Numbered from the stretch's first letter, positions 52,661 through 61,926 are shown. The stretch is 64,000 nucleotides of DNA from Hymenobacter gelipurpurascens (GCF_900187375.1 NZ_FYEW01000002.1:620001-684000), one strand, 5' to 3'. Numbers and translations are program-made. The notes: a model not told the origin generated them from the letters alone.

Positions 52661-52719
52661 GCCACTTTTTGCAGACACAGGTATCCGGTACCTTTGCCTC
52701 CTGGGCAGGTAGTGGCCTA
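52658..52719. repeat. Inverted repeat of the TAGGCC word around the pyrH promoter
   Basis: TAGGCCACT (52658-52666) and AGTGGCCTA (52711-52719) form a perfect 9-bp inverted repeat that encloses the pyrH -33 and -7 elements. Confidence 0.85.
52669..52697 (+). promoter_or_regulatory. Promoter of pyrH
   Basis: -33 TTG (52669-52671), 17-nt spacer, -7 TACCTTTGC (52689-52697). Strong consensus match 67 nt before the pyrH start. Confidence 0.85.
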
Positions 52720-52763
52720 CGAACAGCTTTCAATACTGCGTTTAACGCTTAACCCCATTTGTT

Positions 52764-53552
52764 TTGAAGTACAAACGAATCCTGCTAAAGTTGAGCGGCG
52801 AAGCTCTCATGGGCCAGCAACAGTACGGTATCGATGCCGTCCGACTGATGCAGTACGCGGAGGAAATTAAGACAGCAGCGGCTACTGGTACCCAAATAGC
52901 GGTAGTCATTGGTGGCGGCAATATTTTCCGGGGCGTACAGGCGGAAGCGTTTGGCCTAGACCGCGTACAGGGTGACTATATGGGCATGCTGGCCACGGTC
53001 ATCAACTCAATGGCCTTGCAAAGTGCGCTCGAAAAGCTGAACGTAAACACACGTCTGCTTTCCGGAGTAACTATCCAGCGAGTATGCGAGCCATACATTC
53101 GGCGGAGAGCGTTACGCCATCTGGAGAAGGGCCGTGTGGTGATTTTTGGCGCCGGCATCGGTTCACCGTACTTCACTACCGATTCGGCTGCTTCGCTGCG
53201 GGCCATCGAGATTGAGGCCGATGTAGTGCTAAAGGGCACCCGGGTTGATGGCATTTATACCGCCGACCCCGAGAAGGACCCGTCGGCAGTGCGCTATCCG
53301 GAAATTACGTTTGATGAGGTAATGGAAAAGAACCTCAACGTAATGGACATGACGGCTTTCACTCTTTGCAAGGAGAATAATCTGCCCATCATTGTATTCG
53401 ACATGAACAAGGAAGGCAATCTGCAGCGCCTCATTGAGGGCGAAACTGTGGGCACTCTCGTGACGATGAGCAGCTCAACAGCTGCGGCGTTAGAAGCTAA
53501 GCATAGTGGCCTACAGCCCGTCAGCAAAGAGACTCCTGGCGAGCAGATATAA
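52764..53552 (+). CDS. pyrH: UMP kinase
   Basis: A 262-aa amino-acid-kinase-fold protein starting at a TTG: (M)[23 protein letters not shown], then [10 protein letters not shown], the acceptor-site region LESKLNV-type ([14 protein letters not shown]), and [18 protein letters not shown]. It makes UDP from UMP and ATP. No ATG precedes the conserved [12 protein letters not shown], so the TTG start is required. It is followed by frr after 97 nt, the usual pyrH-frr pair. An additional Ser/Ala-rich C-terminal tail of about 25 residues is present. Confidence 0.97.
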   Translation: MKYKRILLKLSGEALMGQQQYGIDAVRLMQYAEEIKTAAATGTQIAVVIGGGNIFRGVQAEAFGLDRVQGDYMGMLATVINSMALQSALEKLNVNTRLLSGVTIQRVCEPYIRRRALRHLEKGRVVIFGAGIGSPYFTTDSAASLRAIEIEADVVLKGTRVDGIYTADPEKDPSAVRYPEITFDEVMEKNLNVMDMTAFTLCKENNLPIIVFDMNKEGNLQRLIEGETVGTLVTMSSSTAAALEAKHSGLQPVSKETPGEQI

Positions 53553-53649
53553 ACATCTTCTGGCAGGCTGATGCATCATAATTAGTTTCTTGATCAGCCT
53601 GTCTTACCAAGCTTTCAACACTCAACTTTCAACACTTAACCTTTCAGAA

Positions 53650-54213
53650 GTGGACGAAGAAATTAAGTTTTATCTGGACGAGGCGGAAGAATCGATGGGC
53701 AAGGCCCTGCAGCACACTGGTGTGGAGCTGACGCGCATCCGGGCAGGCAAGGCTTCACCAGCTATGCTCGATTCCTTGCGTGTAGATTACTATGGCACGC
53801 CTACTCCTGTAGCGCAGGTGGCCAACGTATCGGCGCCAGATGCCCGTACGCTGTTCATCAAGCCGTGGGAGAAAAACATGATCAGCGAGATTGCCAAGGC
53901 CATTAAAAACAGTGACCTAGGCCTCAATCCGCAATCAGATGCCGAAGGCGTACGCCTGAATATTCCGGCCATGACTGAGGAACGCCGCCGCGAACTAGTA
54001 AAGCAAGCGAAAGTGGAATCAGAAGGCGGTAAAGTTCGCATTCGTGGTATCCGCAAGGATGTGAATGAGGCCTTACGCAAACTCCTGAAGGAAGGTGCTT
54101 CTGAGGATGCCATCAAAGATGCTGAAGCGAAAGTGCAGAAGGCAACAGATTCCTACATCATCAAAGTAGATGACTTGCTAAGCAAGAAGGAATCAGAAAT
54201 CATGACCATCTGA
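53650..54213 (+). CDS. frr: Ribosome recycling factor
   Basis: A 187-aa RRF if started at the GTG at 53650 (reading MDEEIKFYLDEAEESMGKALQHTGVELTRIRAGKASPAML). This gives the family's standard length; the frame is open a further 20 codons upstream to a TTG without similarity. Conserved parts: DYYGTPTPVAQVANVSAPDARTL, the hinge, and NIPAMTEERRRELVKQAK. It splits post-termination ribosomes with EF-G. Confidence 0.96.
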   Translation: MDEEIKFYLDEAEESMGKALQHTGVELTRIRAGKASPAMLDSLRVDYYGTPTPVAQVANVSAPDARTLFIKPWEKNMISEIAKAIKNSDLGLNPQSDAEGVRLNIPAMTEERRRELVKQAKVESEGGKVRIRGIRKDVNEALRKLLKEGASEDAIKDAEAKVQKATDSYIIKVDDLLSKKESEIMTI

Positions 54214-54226
54214 TTTCGACTGAACT

Positions 54227-54270
54227 ACAACAAAAAGCCCGCTCAGTATACTGAGCGGGCTTTTTGTTGT
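54227..54270. terminator. Bidirectional terminator between frr and nadD
   Basis: Perfect 20-bp arms (ACAACAAAAAGCCCGCTCAG and its complement) with a TATA loop, between convergent genes. Confidence 0.93.
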
Positions 54271-54289
54271 AATAAGCATTTCGCTAGGC

Positions 54290-54862
54290 CTATTGCCAGT
54301 ATCCAGCAAGTTCAATTTTTGCCTCAACAGCCTCCGGAACCAAGTAGCGGATAGACTTGTGAGCCCGTACGCAGTCCCGAATAAACGTAGCGGATATATC
54401 TAGCAGTGGCGCATCTACCACTTTTACACCAGGATGTGCGTTCACGGCAGTAGCGTCAACTCCTGGCCTCGGATACACATAGACTTCGTTTTCAGCCAAG
54501 ATGCGGTCAGCGTTTTTCCAGTTTGGGAGGCCAGGTAGATTGTCCTCGCCCATCAGGAGCACAAACCGGTGCGCGGGGTGCAGACGACGCAGCTCATCCA
54601 GCGTATTGATAGTATAGCTGGGCTTGGGCATAGCAAACTCAATGTCCAACGCGCGCAAACGTGCGTTGCCCGCTATGGCTAGCTGCACCAACTCATAGCG
54701 CGCGGCTTCCGGTAGCATTTCCTGTCCCACCTTGAAGGGGCTTTGAGGAGATACTACTAGCCACACAGCATCCAGATCGGTATGCGTAGCCATGAAGTTT
54801 GCCAAGATAAGATGGCCCGTATGGATAGGATTAAATGAGCCGAACAGCAAGCCTATCTTCAT
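54290..54862 (-). CDS. nadD: Nicotinate-nucleotide adenylyltransferase
   Basis: A 190-aa enzyme from the ATG at 54862: MKIGLLFGSFNPIHTGHLILANF with the nucleotide-binding GSFNPIHTGH (8-17), then ADRILAENEVYVYPRPG and the C-terminal ISATFIRDCVRAHKSIRYLVPEAVEAKI (SxTxxR signature). It makes deamido-NAD from NaMN. A GTG at 54883 that overlaps the gmk stop could start a 7-residue longer form and would couple the two genes. Confidence 0.95.
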   Translation of the reverse strand: MKIGLLFGSFNPIHTGHLILANFMATHTDLDAVWLVVSPQSPFKVGQEMLPEAARYELVQLAIAGNARLRALDIEFAMPKPSYTINTLDELRRLHPAHRFVLLMGEDNLPGLPNWKNADRILAENEVYVYPRPGVDATAVNAHPGVKVVDAPLLDISATFIRDCVRAHKSIRYLVPEAVEAKIELAGYWQ

Positions 54863-54879
54863 TTCCGAAGCAGGGCTGC

Positions 54880-55464
54880 TCACAGTAGCTCAGAATCGGC
54901 CATGATAAACTTGCGCACCAGCTTTTCGGCTTCATCAATGGCCTGTTCCAGATCGTCGTTGACGATGGTCACATCAAAGCGGTCTTCAAACGTGAGCTCG
55001 AAGTTTGCTTTGTATACCCGAGACGAGATACTAGCTGCTGAGTCGGTAGCGCGCTTGCGCAGGCGTTGCTCCAGTATTTCTATGGAAGGCGGTTTTACAA
55101 ACACGGCCAATGCCCGGTCTTTGTAAAACTCCTTGATGCTCAGGCCACCTTTTACATCCACGTCGAGCACGGCATGGTGGTCGTTTTCCCAGATGCGCTC
55201 AATTTCTGACTTAAGCGTACCGTAGAAAGCACCTTCGTATACTTCCTCCCACTCCACGAACTCATCGTGACGGATTTTCTCCTGGAATTCTTGGACGGAG
55301 ATGAAGTAGTAGTCTTTCCCGTTTGCTTCAGTCCGGCCGCGCTTGTCGCGCGTACAGGCTGATATCGAGAAACTTAGCTCCGGAATACGCTCCAGCAGCC
55401 GATGAACAATAGTAGTCTTACCGGCTCCGGAGGGAGCCGAAAAAACGATGATTTTACCCTGCAT
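54880..55464 (-). CDS. gmk: Guanylate kinase
   Basis: A 194-aa kinase: P-loop SAPSGAGKTT (9-18), the GMP-binding SISACTRDKRGRTEANGKDYYFI, VEWEEVYEGAFYGTL and DVDVKGGLSIK. It phosphorylates GMP to GDP. It lies 9 nt downstream of the anti-sigma-like gene and next to nadD, forming a probable operon. Confidence 0.97.
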   Translation of the reverse strand: MQGKIIVFSAPSGAGKTTIVHRLLERIPELSFSISACTRDKRGRTEANGKDYYFISVQEFQEKIRHDEFVEWEEVYEGAFYGTLKSEIERIWENDHHAVLDVDVKGGLSIKEFYKDRALAVFVKPPSIEILEQRLRKRATDSAASISSRVYKANFELTFEDRFDVTIVNDDLEQAIDEAEKLVRKFIMADSELL

Positions 55465-55473
55465 GGGGTAAAA

Positions 55474-55758
55474 TTAGGCCATTTCTGCCTGAACGCGCGC
55501 AAGAATTGCGTTAGGGAGTGAAGAAGGGGCTCCTTTGCGGCCCACATGCTGCGACAAAAAGTCAACGAAAATGCGCTGCTTATCGATACTGTCGAAGCAA
55601 GGTGAGCAGTCTTCGGCATGACTAACGAAGTAATCTTCGTCTTCGGCCGTGGGCTCCTGGCCTACGATAATTTGGTCAAGTATTGTATTCACGCGTTCAC
55701 AGTCGGGGGCACTGGTAGTAGCCCCGCTCTGGTTGGTTTTTGTAGAAGTAGTTTCCAT
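55474..55758 (-). CDS. Putative zinc-containing anti-sigma factor
   Basis: A 94-aa protein with no membrane span. The central SHAEDCSPCFDSIDKQRIF gives an H-x3-C-x2-C motif, as in zinc-binding anti-sigma (ZAS) proteins. It directly follows an ECF sigma gene (20-nt gap), which supports a regulator role. Being soluble it could respond to cytoplasmic signals such as redox stress; that is inference. An alternative is a small zinc protein unrelated to the sigma factor. Confidence 0.75.
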   Translation of the reverse strand: METTSTKTNQSGATTSAPDCERVNTILDQIIVGQEPTAEDEDYFVSHAEDCSPCFDSIDKQRIFVDFLSQHVGRKGAPSSLPNAILARVQAEMA

Positions 55759-55778
55759 AGCTAAGTCCTGGCAGGAGA

Positions 55779-56417
55779 TTATTCGGTTTCGTCTGAATTA
55801 CTATCGTCGCCGTCTTCGGAGCCGTAGCCCATCGACTTGGCGTATCTTTCCAACTTGTCCTTCAGGAAGTTACGCGCCCGGTGTAAGCGAGAGCGCACCG
55901 TCCCAATAGGGATATCGAGCACTTTTGCCATTTCCTCGTACGTGAACCCTTCCAGGTCGCAGAGGATAATGACGGTGCGAAAATCCACGGGCAGTGAGTT
56001 GAGTGCGCTGGCCACCTCGTCGCCGATGAGGTCGCGCACGGACTGCTGCCGCATGTCGGAGGAAGTGCTGCCGGCGTCGCCGTCGGCCTCCACATCTTCC
56101 GAGTTGTAGTACCCTTCGATTTCGCTGTAATCAACCTTGGCAGGCTGCTTACTTTTTTTGCGGAAATCGTTGATGAACGAGTTTTTCAGGATGCGAAACA
56201 GCCACGCTTTGGCGTTTGTTCCTTGCTCGAAGTACTCAAAGAAGCGATATGCTTTCAGATAAGTTTCCTGTACGAGGTCATTTGCGTCATCTTCGTCCAG
56301 CGTGAGGCGAAAGGCGAAGTTGTACAGCGAATCGAGCACAGGCATCAGTTCGGCCTGAAAACGCCGGTCTTTTTCCTCTTTGCTCAGTTTGGGAACCCGT
56401 TCGGGAGAGTCGCTCAT
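55779..56417 (-). CDS. ECF-type RNA polymerase sigma factor
   Basis: A 212-aa sigma-70 family protein. Region 2: LYNFAFRLTLDEDDANDLVQETYLKAYRFFEYFEQGTNAKAWLFRILKNSFINDFRKK. A long acidic/Ser linker (95-130, with EDVEADGDAGSTSSD) precedes region 4: NSLPVDFRTVIILCDLEGFTYEEMAKVLDIPIGTVRSRLHRAR. An acidic tail closes it. It heads the sigma-anti-sigma-gmk-nadD unit. The target genes are unknown. Confidence 0.93.
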   Translation of the reverse strand: MSDSPERVPKLSKEEKDRRFQAELMPVLDSLYNFAFRLTLDEDDANDLVQETYLKAYRFFEYFEQGTNAKAWLFRILKNSFINDFRKKSKQPAKVDYSEIEGYYNSEDVEADGDAGSTSSDMRQQSVRDLIGDEVASALNSLPVDFRTVIILCDLEGFTYEEMAKVLDIPIGTVRSRLHRARNFLKDKLERYAKSMGYGSEDGDDSNSDETE

Positions 56418-56477
56418 AAACGCTGAAAATTGCGGCTGAATATCAAAAAAATACAGCCGGTAGACAAATGTTAAGGT

Positions 56478-57797
56478 TTATACCATCCGCAAGGCGGAAG
56501 GTTTACCCGTTTCTATAGGTGAGGTTGCGCATCGTTCGGCGGCCACCACAATGAAGCCGTAGCAGAACACAAACAAGTTGAACCCGATCTGTAATTCAAG
56601 CAGCGAATCTACCAACATTGCGGTAGCCTGCATGCATAGAAAATGATACACGTACGGATTGCGACGCAAGGCGGGTTTCATGAAAGGGCCAAATAGCACC
56701 AGCAACCACAAACCCAGCCCCACAATACCGCCACCAATGAGCTGGTGGAGATACTGGTTATGCACCATTACGCGGTTTTCGGGCAGAAGACCGAAATCTT
56801 TCCAGCTGTATTGCTCCATCATGGCTCGATAGGTATCCGCGGGGCCTACTCCCAGCAACGGATGCTGCTGAGCTATTGCAAGCGCGTTCTGCCAGGCGGC
56901 AATGCGGCGGGACAGAGAATACTGGTTGATATCATTCCCATCGCGGAACTGGAATAGGTCCCATATGGTGGCATGCACGCGCTGCTGCACCGGCTCCAAA
57001 GTCTGGTAGGCCACCCACGGCACTACCCCCAGCAGGAGCAGCGCCAGTAGCCCCAGCACCAGACGGCGGCGCAGAAGCAGATGCACCACATCCAGCAAAG
57101 CCATAACGTAGAATACCAGCAGCCCCGTACGGTAGGCTAGCAGATGCAACGTTATAACGCAGCTAGCTGCCGCCACAACCAGCAGTACTTTCAGGAAAGG
57201 AGTGGCTTGTGCATTGCGCCGCAGCAACACCGCAAAGAAGGCGGCCAGGGCGAGCATCAGCCCGAAATGGATGTGAAAGATACCGGTGATGGAAGGCATA
57301 CTTTGGCCAATCCCAAACGACTCGTTGGCGGCGGCAGGGTGCACGAAATACTGGCCTAGCGTGGCTAGCCCAACGAGGGCAGTGCCTCCTACATATAGAC
57401 AGCCAATTCCGAAACGCTGGCGGCGACTGAGGGGCACGGCCACGCCAAAGGCCAGCGGCACGCCCAGCCAAGGCAGTAAGCGGTAGGTTTCGTGGCGCCA
57501 CACGGCCCACTCCTGGGTATAGAAGCCACTCAATATCAGCAAGGCGTACAGCGCGGCCGGTGCCCATACGGTGCGCAACCGCAGCCACTTAGCTACAGAC
57601 TGGCCTAGCGCCGGATTTGCGAGAGCAGCAAACACGCCTACCACTGGGCTCAGGGCTACCAAAGCGCGCGACGCCAGCAGCCCGGCAACTCCTGCCGCGC
57701 AGGCCAGCAGCAGCAAATATTGCGACAAACGGCCCGTACGCCACCACCAGTGCCACCCCGATGCATTTCGCTGCGGTTCCATTGCGGGAGTACCCAT
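56478..57797 (-). CDS. O-antigen ligase/polymerase-like membrane protein
   Basis: A 439-aa polytopic protein from the ATG at 57797 (the frame is open upstream, but this ATG overlaps the stop of the GT9 gene in TAATG, indicating coupling). About 11 membrane spans, and a large loop with HPLLGVGPADTYRAM and VMVHNQYLHQLI, the Wzy_C motif pair also seen in the protein encoded at 28500-29786. With the two glycosyltransferases it forms a surface-glycan operon. Confidence 0.85.
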   Translation of the reverse strand: MGTPAMEPQRNASGWHWWWRTGRLSQYLLLLACAAGVAGLLASRALVALSPVVGVFAALANPALGQSVAKWLRLRTVWAPAALYALLILSGFYTQEWAVWRHETYRLLPWLGVPLAFGVAVPLSRRQRFGIGCLYVGGTALVGLATLGQYFVHPAAANESFGIGQSMPSITGIFHIHFGLMLALAAFFAVLLRRNAQATPFLKVLLVVAAASCVITLHLLAYRTGLLVFYVMALLDVVHLLLRRRLVLGLLALLLLGVVPWVAYQTLEPVQQRVHATIWDLFQFRDGNDINQYSLSRRIAAWQNALAIAQQHPLLGVGPADTYRAMMEQYSWKDFGLLPENRVMVHNQYLHQLIGGGIVGLGLWLLVLFGPFMKPALRRNPYVYHFLCMQATAMLVDSLLELQIGFNLFVFCYGFIVVAAERCATSPIETGKPSALRMV

Positions 57798-58849
57798 TAA
57801 TCCGGGCGAGTAGGTAAAGGAACAGACAACGGCTGCCAAGTCTGAATGCGGGCCAAAGCTTGCAAAGGTTCCAGTGCCTTAATACACGTACAGGCCGCAG
57901 GCTGCGCCCGACAATCCTGACAGTCGGGCTTGTCGAATACCAGATACTCGGCATGGGGGCCAAGCGGAGCCCACCGGCCGGGATGCATTGGCTTGATGGG
58001 CGGATAGAGGCCTAGCGCATGCCGGCCCAGCGCGGCGGCCAAGTGCAAAGGTCCGGTACTCCCGGCCACTAAGCCATCAGTAGCCCCAATGAAAGCCAGT
58101 AGTTCGGGTAAGCTAAGCTGGCCGGTAAACTCTGCGGTAATGAAAGCCTTGTATTCCGAAAGCCACTCGTGCAGCTCCTCCCCTTCGGCGGCAGTACCGG
58201 TCACGAATACGCGGTGCCCGGCTTGGTGGAGCAAACGAGCCAGCGCCCCAAAATGTGGAAGGCCCCATTCCCGGGCACTGCCTCGGCTTCGTGGATGCAG
58301 CACTACATTGAGCTGCCCAGGCTGCCGAGCTGCCAGCAAGGAAGCTAATGGCCTAGGTAAGGCAGCAGAAGGCTGGAGTTGGGTTAATGCAGCAACCTCG
58401 GGAAGCGTTAGGGCCTCGAAGTGGCCTAAGGGCCGTAGCAACTCCAGGTTAAGCTGCGCCTCATGCAAAGGAGAGTGGCGCCGGCTTAGGGCCACCAATC
58501 GGTTGCAGGTAAACCAGTGAAAGATGCGGTTGCGGGTGCCAATACGCACCGGGATTTTGGCCTGCTTGGCTAAGCGCGCAACTGCTTTGTTTGGGAAGAC
58601 GTGCAAAATCACATCGACCTGCTGGGCTTGAAGAGTGGCTACCTGCTCGCCGGGCACTAGTCGCAGCAACTCGTCCAGATTCAGGAACGCATCAACCCAC
58701 GGGCAGGCTTCGGCAACAGCCTCAGTATAGGTACGCCCAAGGAGCACTACGCGGCACCCTGGAAACAGCTGCTTGAGCCAGCCCGCAACAGGCAGCGTGA
58801 GGACGACATCCCCGATAGCATCGGTACGGCTGATCAGGAAGGTTTTCAT
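57797..58849 (-). CDS. GT9-family glycosyltransferase (ADP-heptose:LPS heptosyltransferase-like)
   Basis: A 350-aa GT-B protein: MKTFLISRTDAIGDVVLTLPVAGWLKQLFPG is the N-terminal motif of the GT9 family; VVLHPRSRGSAREW and GLVAGSTGPLHLAAALG with the PxGGxxH-like C-terminal site follow. GT9 enzymes add heptoses or related sugars to the lipid A core. Its start overlaps the GT2 stop by 4 bases (ATGA). A longer upstream frame exists but begins inside GT2. Confidence 0.88.
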   Translation of the reverse strand: MKTFLISRTDAIGDVVLTLPVAGWLKQLFPGCRVVLLGRTYTEAVAEACPWVDAFLNLDELLRLVPGEQVATLQAQQVDVILHVFPNKAVARLAKQAKIPVRIGTRNRIFHWFTCNRLVALSRRHSPLHEAQLNLELLRPLGHFEALTLPEVAALTQLQPSAALPRPLASLLAARQPGQLNVVLHPRSRGSAREWGLPHFGALARLLHQAGHRVFVTGTAAEGEELHEWLSEYKAFITAEFTGQLSLPELLAFIGATDGLVAGSTGPLHLAAALGRHALGLYPPIKPMHPGRWAPLGPHAEYLVFDKPDCQDCRAQPAACTCIKALEPLQALARIQTWQPLSVPLPTRPD

Positions 58850-59607
58850 GCGGCAGCTTTGGTTTTCAGCTTCGCGAATTTCAGAAACACTCCCCAGGCC
58901 GATATCGTGGCAATGCTCAACCCCGCAAACCCATCCAAGAAACCCAGCCGGAAGAAGTAGCCGTGCACGAATTTCCACCAAGGCTTCAGGAGCAAATGAA
59001 AGACCGTGACGTTGCGCTTGCCGCGCAGCCAAAGCTCATCGGCCGCGATACTCGTGAAGCGGTTTAGTTGCTGCACATGCTGCTCCACAGAGTCGTAGGA
59101 ATAGTGCAGGGCATCGCCACGTAACTGGCCTACGGGCTGGCCTGCGGCTACTTCATACCGCTCGTGCAGGAGCAGACCCTCCCACTGGCCTAGGCGCCGG
59201 TCATAGAGGCGCAGTTTGCGGTCGGGGTACCAGCCACCGTGGCGCACCCAGGAGCCGCAGTAATTGGTTAGGCGAGCCAAGGTGTAGCCGGCACCTTGCC
59301 AATCGTTTTTAGCTGCCAGAATACTCTGGCGCAGCTCTTCCGTTAGCACTTCATCGGCATCGAGCTGTAGCACATGCTCATATCGGGCTTCAGCAGTAGC
59401 AAAGTTTTTCTGCTGCACGTAGCCTTCAAACGCGTGCTGCACCACACGGGCGCCGTGCTGCCGACTGATAGCCACGGTAGCATCGGTAGAGAAAGAATCG
59501 ACGACGACCACCTCATCGGCCACGCCACGCACGGCCTCCAGACAGCGGGCAATATTGCGCTCTTCGTTGTAGGTGATGATGACGACGGATAGCTGAATGG
59601 CAGGCAT
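58846..59607 (-). CDS. GT2-family glycosyltransferase (WaaE/KdtX-like)
   Basis: A 253-aa protein: LSVVIITYNEERNIARCLEAV, the DSFSTDAT nucleotide-binding strand, LQLDADEVLTEEL with the DxD, then RKLRLYDRRLGQWEGLLLHERYEV and a C-terminal hydrophobic region. These features are those of WaaE/KdtX-like glycosyltransferases, which act on the lipopolysaccharide core. First gene of the three-gene glycan operon. Confidence 0.88.
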   Translation of the reverse strand: MPAIQLSVVIITYNEERNIARCLEAVRGVADEVVVVDSFSTDATVAISRQHGARVVQHAFEGYVQQKNFATAEARYEHVLQLDADEVLTEELRQSILAAKNDWQGAGYTLARLTNYCGSWVRHGGWYPDRKLRLYDRRLGQWEGLLLHERYEVAAGQPVGQLRGDALHYSYDSVEQHVQQLNRFTSIAADELWLRGKRNVTVFHLLLKPWWKFVHGYFFRLGFLDGFAGLSIATISAWGVFLKFAKLKTKAAA

Positions 59608-59746
59608 AGGAACTACAAATATCCGGATTTTGACCGCTAATCGGTTTCACGGTGATGCAGTTGCCTACCCAAGAGCAATTCCTGGGTTACTTTTTGGCCA
59701 AATCAGGCATCAAAAGAACGCTCAAACATCTTATCCGCTGCTTCTT

Positions 59747-60301
59747 ATGCACCAGCTCCGTTTTTTGCTACTCAGTGGATTGGTGTTGGGCGGGCTCACG
59801 GGCTGCGAGAGTCCAAGTGCCACATTCGATGCTTTCCGCATTGCTCGTCCCCAGAACCTGGAGCGGCATTTAGGCTCCCGGCTTCAGTTGCTTTCTGCTA
59901 CCGATACGCTGAATCTAAGCGTGCATTTTGACGCGGCTACTCAGCGCAATATCATCACCTATACTGCTACCGGCGACACGCTTCTAGAAGCTACCGCTCT
60001 GCGTTACCGTCGGCTCTACTATTTGGTGCAGGAGCAACCAAAGGCCGGCTGCTGGGTGCATGCCATCCGGATCCGCGGCAACGAGGTGCAAGGACTAGCT
60101 TCCGGTTGGGAACAGATGTCGGATTTATCGCAGGCCATTAAGCAAGGTAGATTTCCCGAGCTAGTGCGCTACCGAAACCTCATCAATGATTCCACTCGGG
60201 TACGGTTTGATGCCAGGCAGTTGCGGGAATTTTACGCGTCGGAAATCGACAGCTTTCCCGTGTATCGCACTACGCCTTCGCGGGTTACTGCTGTTTTGTG
60301 A
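59747..60301 (+). CDS. Hypothetical lipoprotein
   Basis: A 184-aa protein beginning MHQLRFLLLSGLVLGGLTGCES: a short signal peptide and a lipobox LTGC (Cys at about residue 20). The mature part shows an alternating beta pattern (NLSVHFDAATQRNIITYTATGDTLLEATALRYRRLYYLVQEQ). I recognise no family. The frame extends to 59597 but has no signal peptide there. It lies between the glycan operon and ahcY without an obvious partner. Confidence 0.6.
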   Translation: MHQLRFLLLSGLVLGGLTGCESPSATFDAFRIARPQNLERHLGSRLQLLSATDTLNLSVHFDAATQRNIITYTATGDTLLEATALRYRRLYYLVQEQPKAGCWVHAIRIRGNEVQGLASGWEQMSDLSQAIKQGRFPELVRYRNLINDSTRVRFDARQLREFYASEIDSFPVYRTTPSRVTAVL

Positions 60302-60396
60302 AGCATGACCGGCTCTTGTTAGGCACGACCATAAATACCGATATGGAAGAATACAGGGGTCTATTACCTCTACAAGACTGAAGTGGCACTAACAGC

Positions 60397-60432
60397 AAAA
60401 AGCCCCGCCTGCAAACTGCAGGCGGGGCTTTT
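60397..60432. terminator. Bidirectional terminator between the lipoprotein gene and ahcY
   Basis: AAAAGCCCCGCCTGCA / TGCAGGCGGGGCTTTT, 16-bp perfect arms with a 3-nt loop. Confidence 0.93.
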
Positions 60433-60454
60433 CTGTATGGGGTGGCCTAGAGGC

Positions 60455-61774
60455 CTAGTAACGGTACAGGTCCGACTTGAAAGGGCCTTCTACTGACACG
60501 TTGATATAATCTGCCTGCTTAGGCTTCAACTCGTCTAGCTCCACACCAATTTTGGCGAGGTGCAGGCGGGCTACCTTCTCATCGAGGTGCTTGGGCAGGG
60601 TGTACACTTTGTTCTCGTAATTGGCAGCGTTCTGCCACAGCTCCAGCTGCGCCAGCGTCTGGTTCGTAAACGAGTTCGACATTACGAACGAGGGGTGGCC
60701 CGTAGCGCAGCCCAGGTTTACGAGGCGGCCTTCGGCGAGGATGATGACCTCTTTACCGTCGATGTTGTAGATGTCAACCTGTGGCTTCACCGTGTCTTTG
60801 GTGTCGCCGTAGTTTTTGTTCAGCCAAGCCATGTCAATTTCATCATCGAAGTGACCGATGTTGCAGACAATGGCTTTGTCTTTCAGGGAGCGGAAGGCAC
60901 TCTCCGTGATGATGTCGCAGTTGCCGGTAGCAGTTACTACGATATCAGCCTCCTTGATGGCGTTTTCCATCTTCTTCACCGCATAGCCGTCCATAGCGGC
61001 CTGCAGAGCGCAGATAGGGTCAATTTCCGTCACGATAACGCGGGCACCTGCACCACGCAGCGAAGCAGCAGTACCTTTTCCTACGTCGCCGTAGCCGGCT
61101 ACTACCGCAATTTTGCCGGCCATCATTACGTCGGTAGCCCGACGGATAGCATCTACCGCCGACTCTTTGCAGCCGTACTTGTTATCGAACTTCGACTTGG
61201 TAACCGAGTCGTTTACGTTGAAGGCAGGCATGGGCAGCGTACCGTTCTTTACGCGGTCCAGCAGGCGCAACACACCCGTTGTAGTTTCCTCCGAGATGCC
61301 TTTGATTCCAGCGGCCAGCTCCGGGAACTGGTTCAGCACCATGTTGGTCAGGTCGCCACCGTCGTCGAGGATCATGTTCAGAGGCTCGCGCTTCTCGCCG
61401 AAGAACAGCGTCTGCTCAATGCACCAGTTGAATTCCTCTTCCGTCATCTCTTTCCAGGCGTAAACCGGAATGCCAGCCGCAGCAATGGCAGCGGCAGCGT
61501 GGTCTTGGGTAGAGAAGATGTTGCACGACGACCAGGTTACATCAGCACCCAGCGCAATCAGCGTCTCGATGAGCACAGCGGTCTGGATGGTCATATGCAG
61601 GCAGCCGGCAATCCGAGCGCCTTTGAGCGGCTTAGAAGCGCCAAACTCTTCGCGCAGTGCCATCAGGCCCGGCATTTCAGCCTCGGCCAAGCGGATTTCT
61701 TTACGGCCCCAGGCAGCGAGGCTCATGTCTTTTACTTTGTACGGAACGTATGCCGTGGTCTTCGTCTCAACCAT
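60455..61774 (-). CDS. ahcY: Adenosylhomocysteinase
   Basis: A 439-aa enzyme from the ATG at 61774: [64 protein letters not shown], the NAD-binding [10 protein letters not shown] and the C-terminal [23 protein letters not shown]. It hydrolyses S-adenosylhomocysteine to homocysteine and adenosine. The frame is open 23 codons upstream, beyond the usual start. A TATCTTTG promoter lies 36 nt before the start; no riboswitch was recognised. Confidence 0.98.
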   Translation of the reverse strand: MVETKTTAYVPYKVKDMSLAAWGRKEIRLAEAEMPGLMALREEFGASKPLKGARIAGCLHMTIQTAVLIETLIALGADVTWSSCNIFSTQDHAAAAIAAAGIPVYAWKEMTEEEFNWCIEQTLFFGEKREPLNMILDDGGDLTNMVLNQFPELAAGIKGISEETTTGVLRLLDRVKNGTLPMPAFNVNDSVTKSKFDNKYGCKESAVDAIRRATDVMMAGKIAVVAGYGDVGKGTAASLRGAGARVIVTEIDPICALQAAMDGYAVKKMENAIKEADIVVTATGNCDIITESAFRSLKDKAIVCNIGHFDDEIDMAWLNKNYGDTKDTVKPQVDIYNIDGKEVIILAEGRLVNLGCATGHPSFVMSNSFTNQTLAQLELWQNAANYENKVYTLPKHLDEKVARLHLAKIGVELDELKPKQADYINVSVEGPFKSDLYRY

Positions 61775-61809
61775 AATAGAGGTAGCAAGTGCGTGTGGCG
61801 TTTCAACCA

Positions 61810-61843
61810 CAAAGATAGTTGATTTGTTATCCTTCGCTATCAA
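61810..61843 (-). promoter_or_regulatory. Promoter of ahcY
   Basis: -7 TATCTTTG (61817-61810) and -33 TTG (61843-61841), spacer 23 nt, at the long end of the accepted range. Confidence 0.7.
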
Positions 61844-61867
61844 CGGTTGTAGCCCAACGCCTTAAAC

Positions 61868-61901
61868 AAAGAACCCGTTCCGGCCGAAGCCGAAACGGGT
61901 T
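61868..61901 (-). terminator. Terminator of the DUF4397 gene
   Basis: AACCCGTTCCGGC / GCCGAAACGGGTT (one mismatch), 4-nt loop, followed by TTCTTTGTTT on the minus strand. Confidence 0.85.
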
Positions 61902-61926
61902 TTTCATGTTGCTGGGCTAGTTAGGC

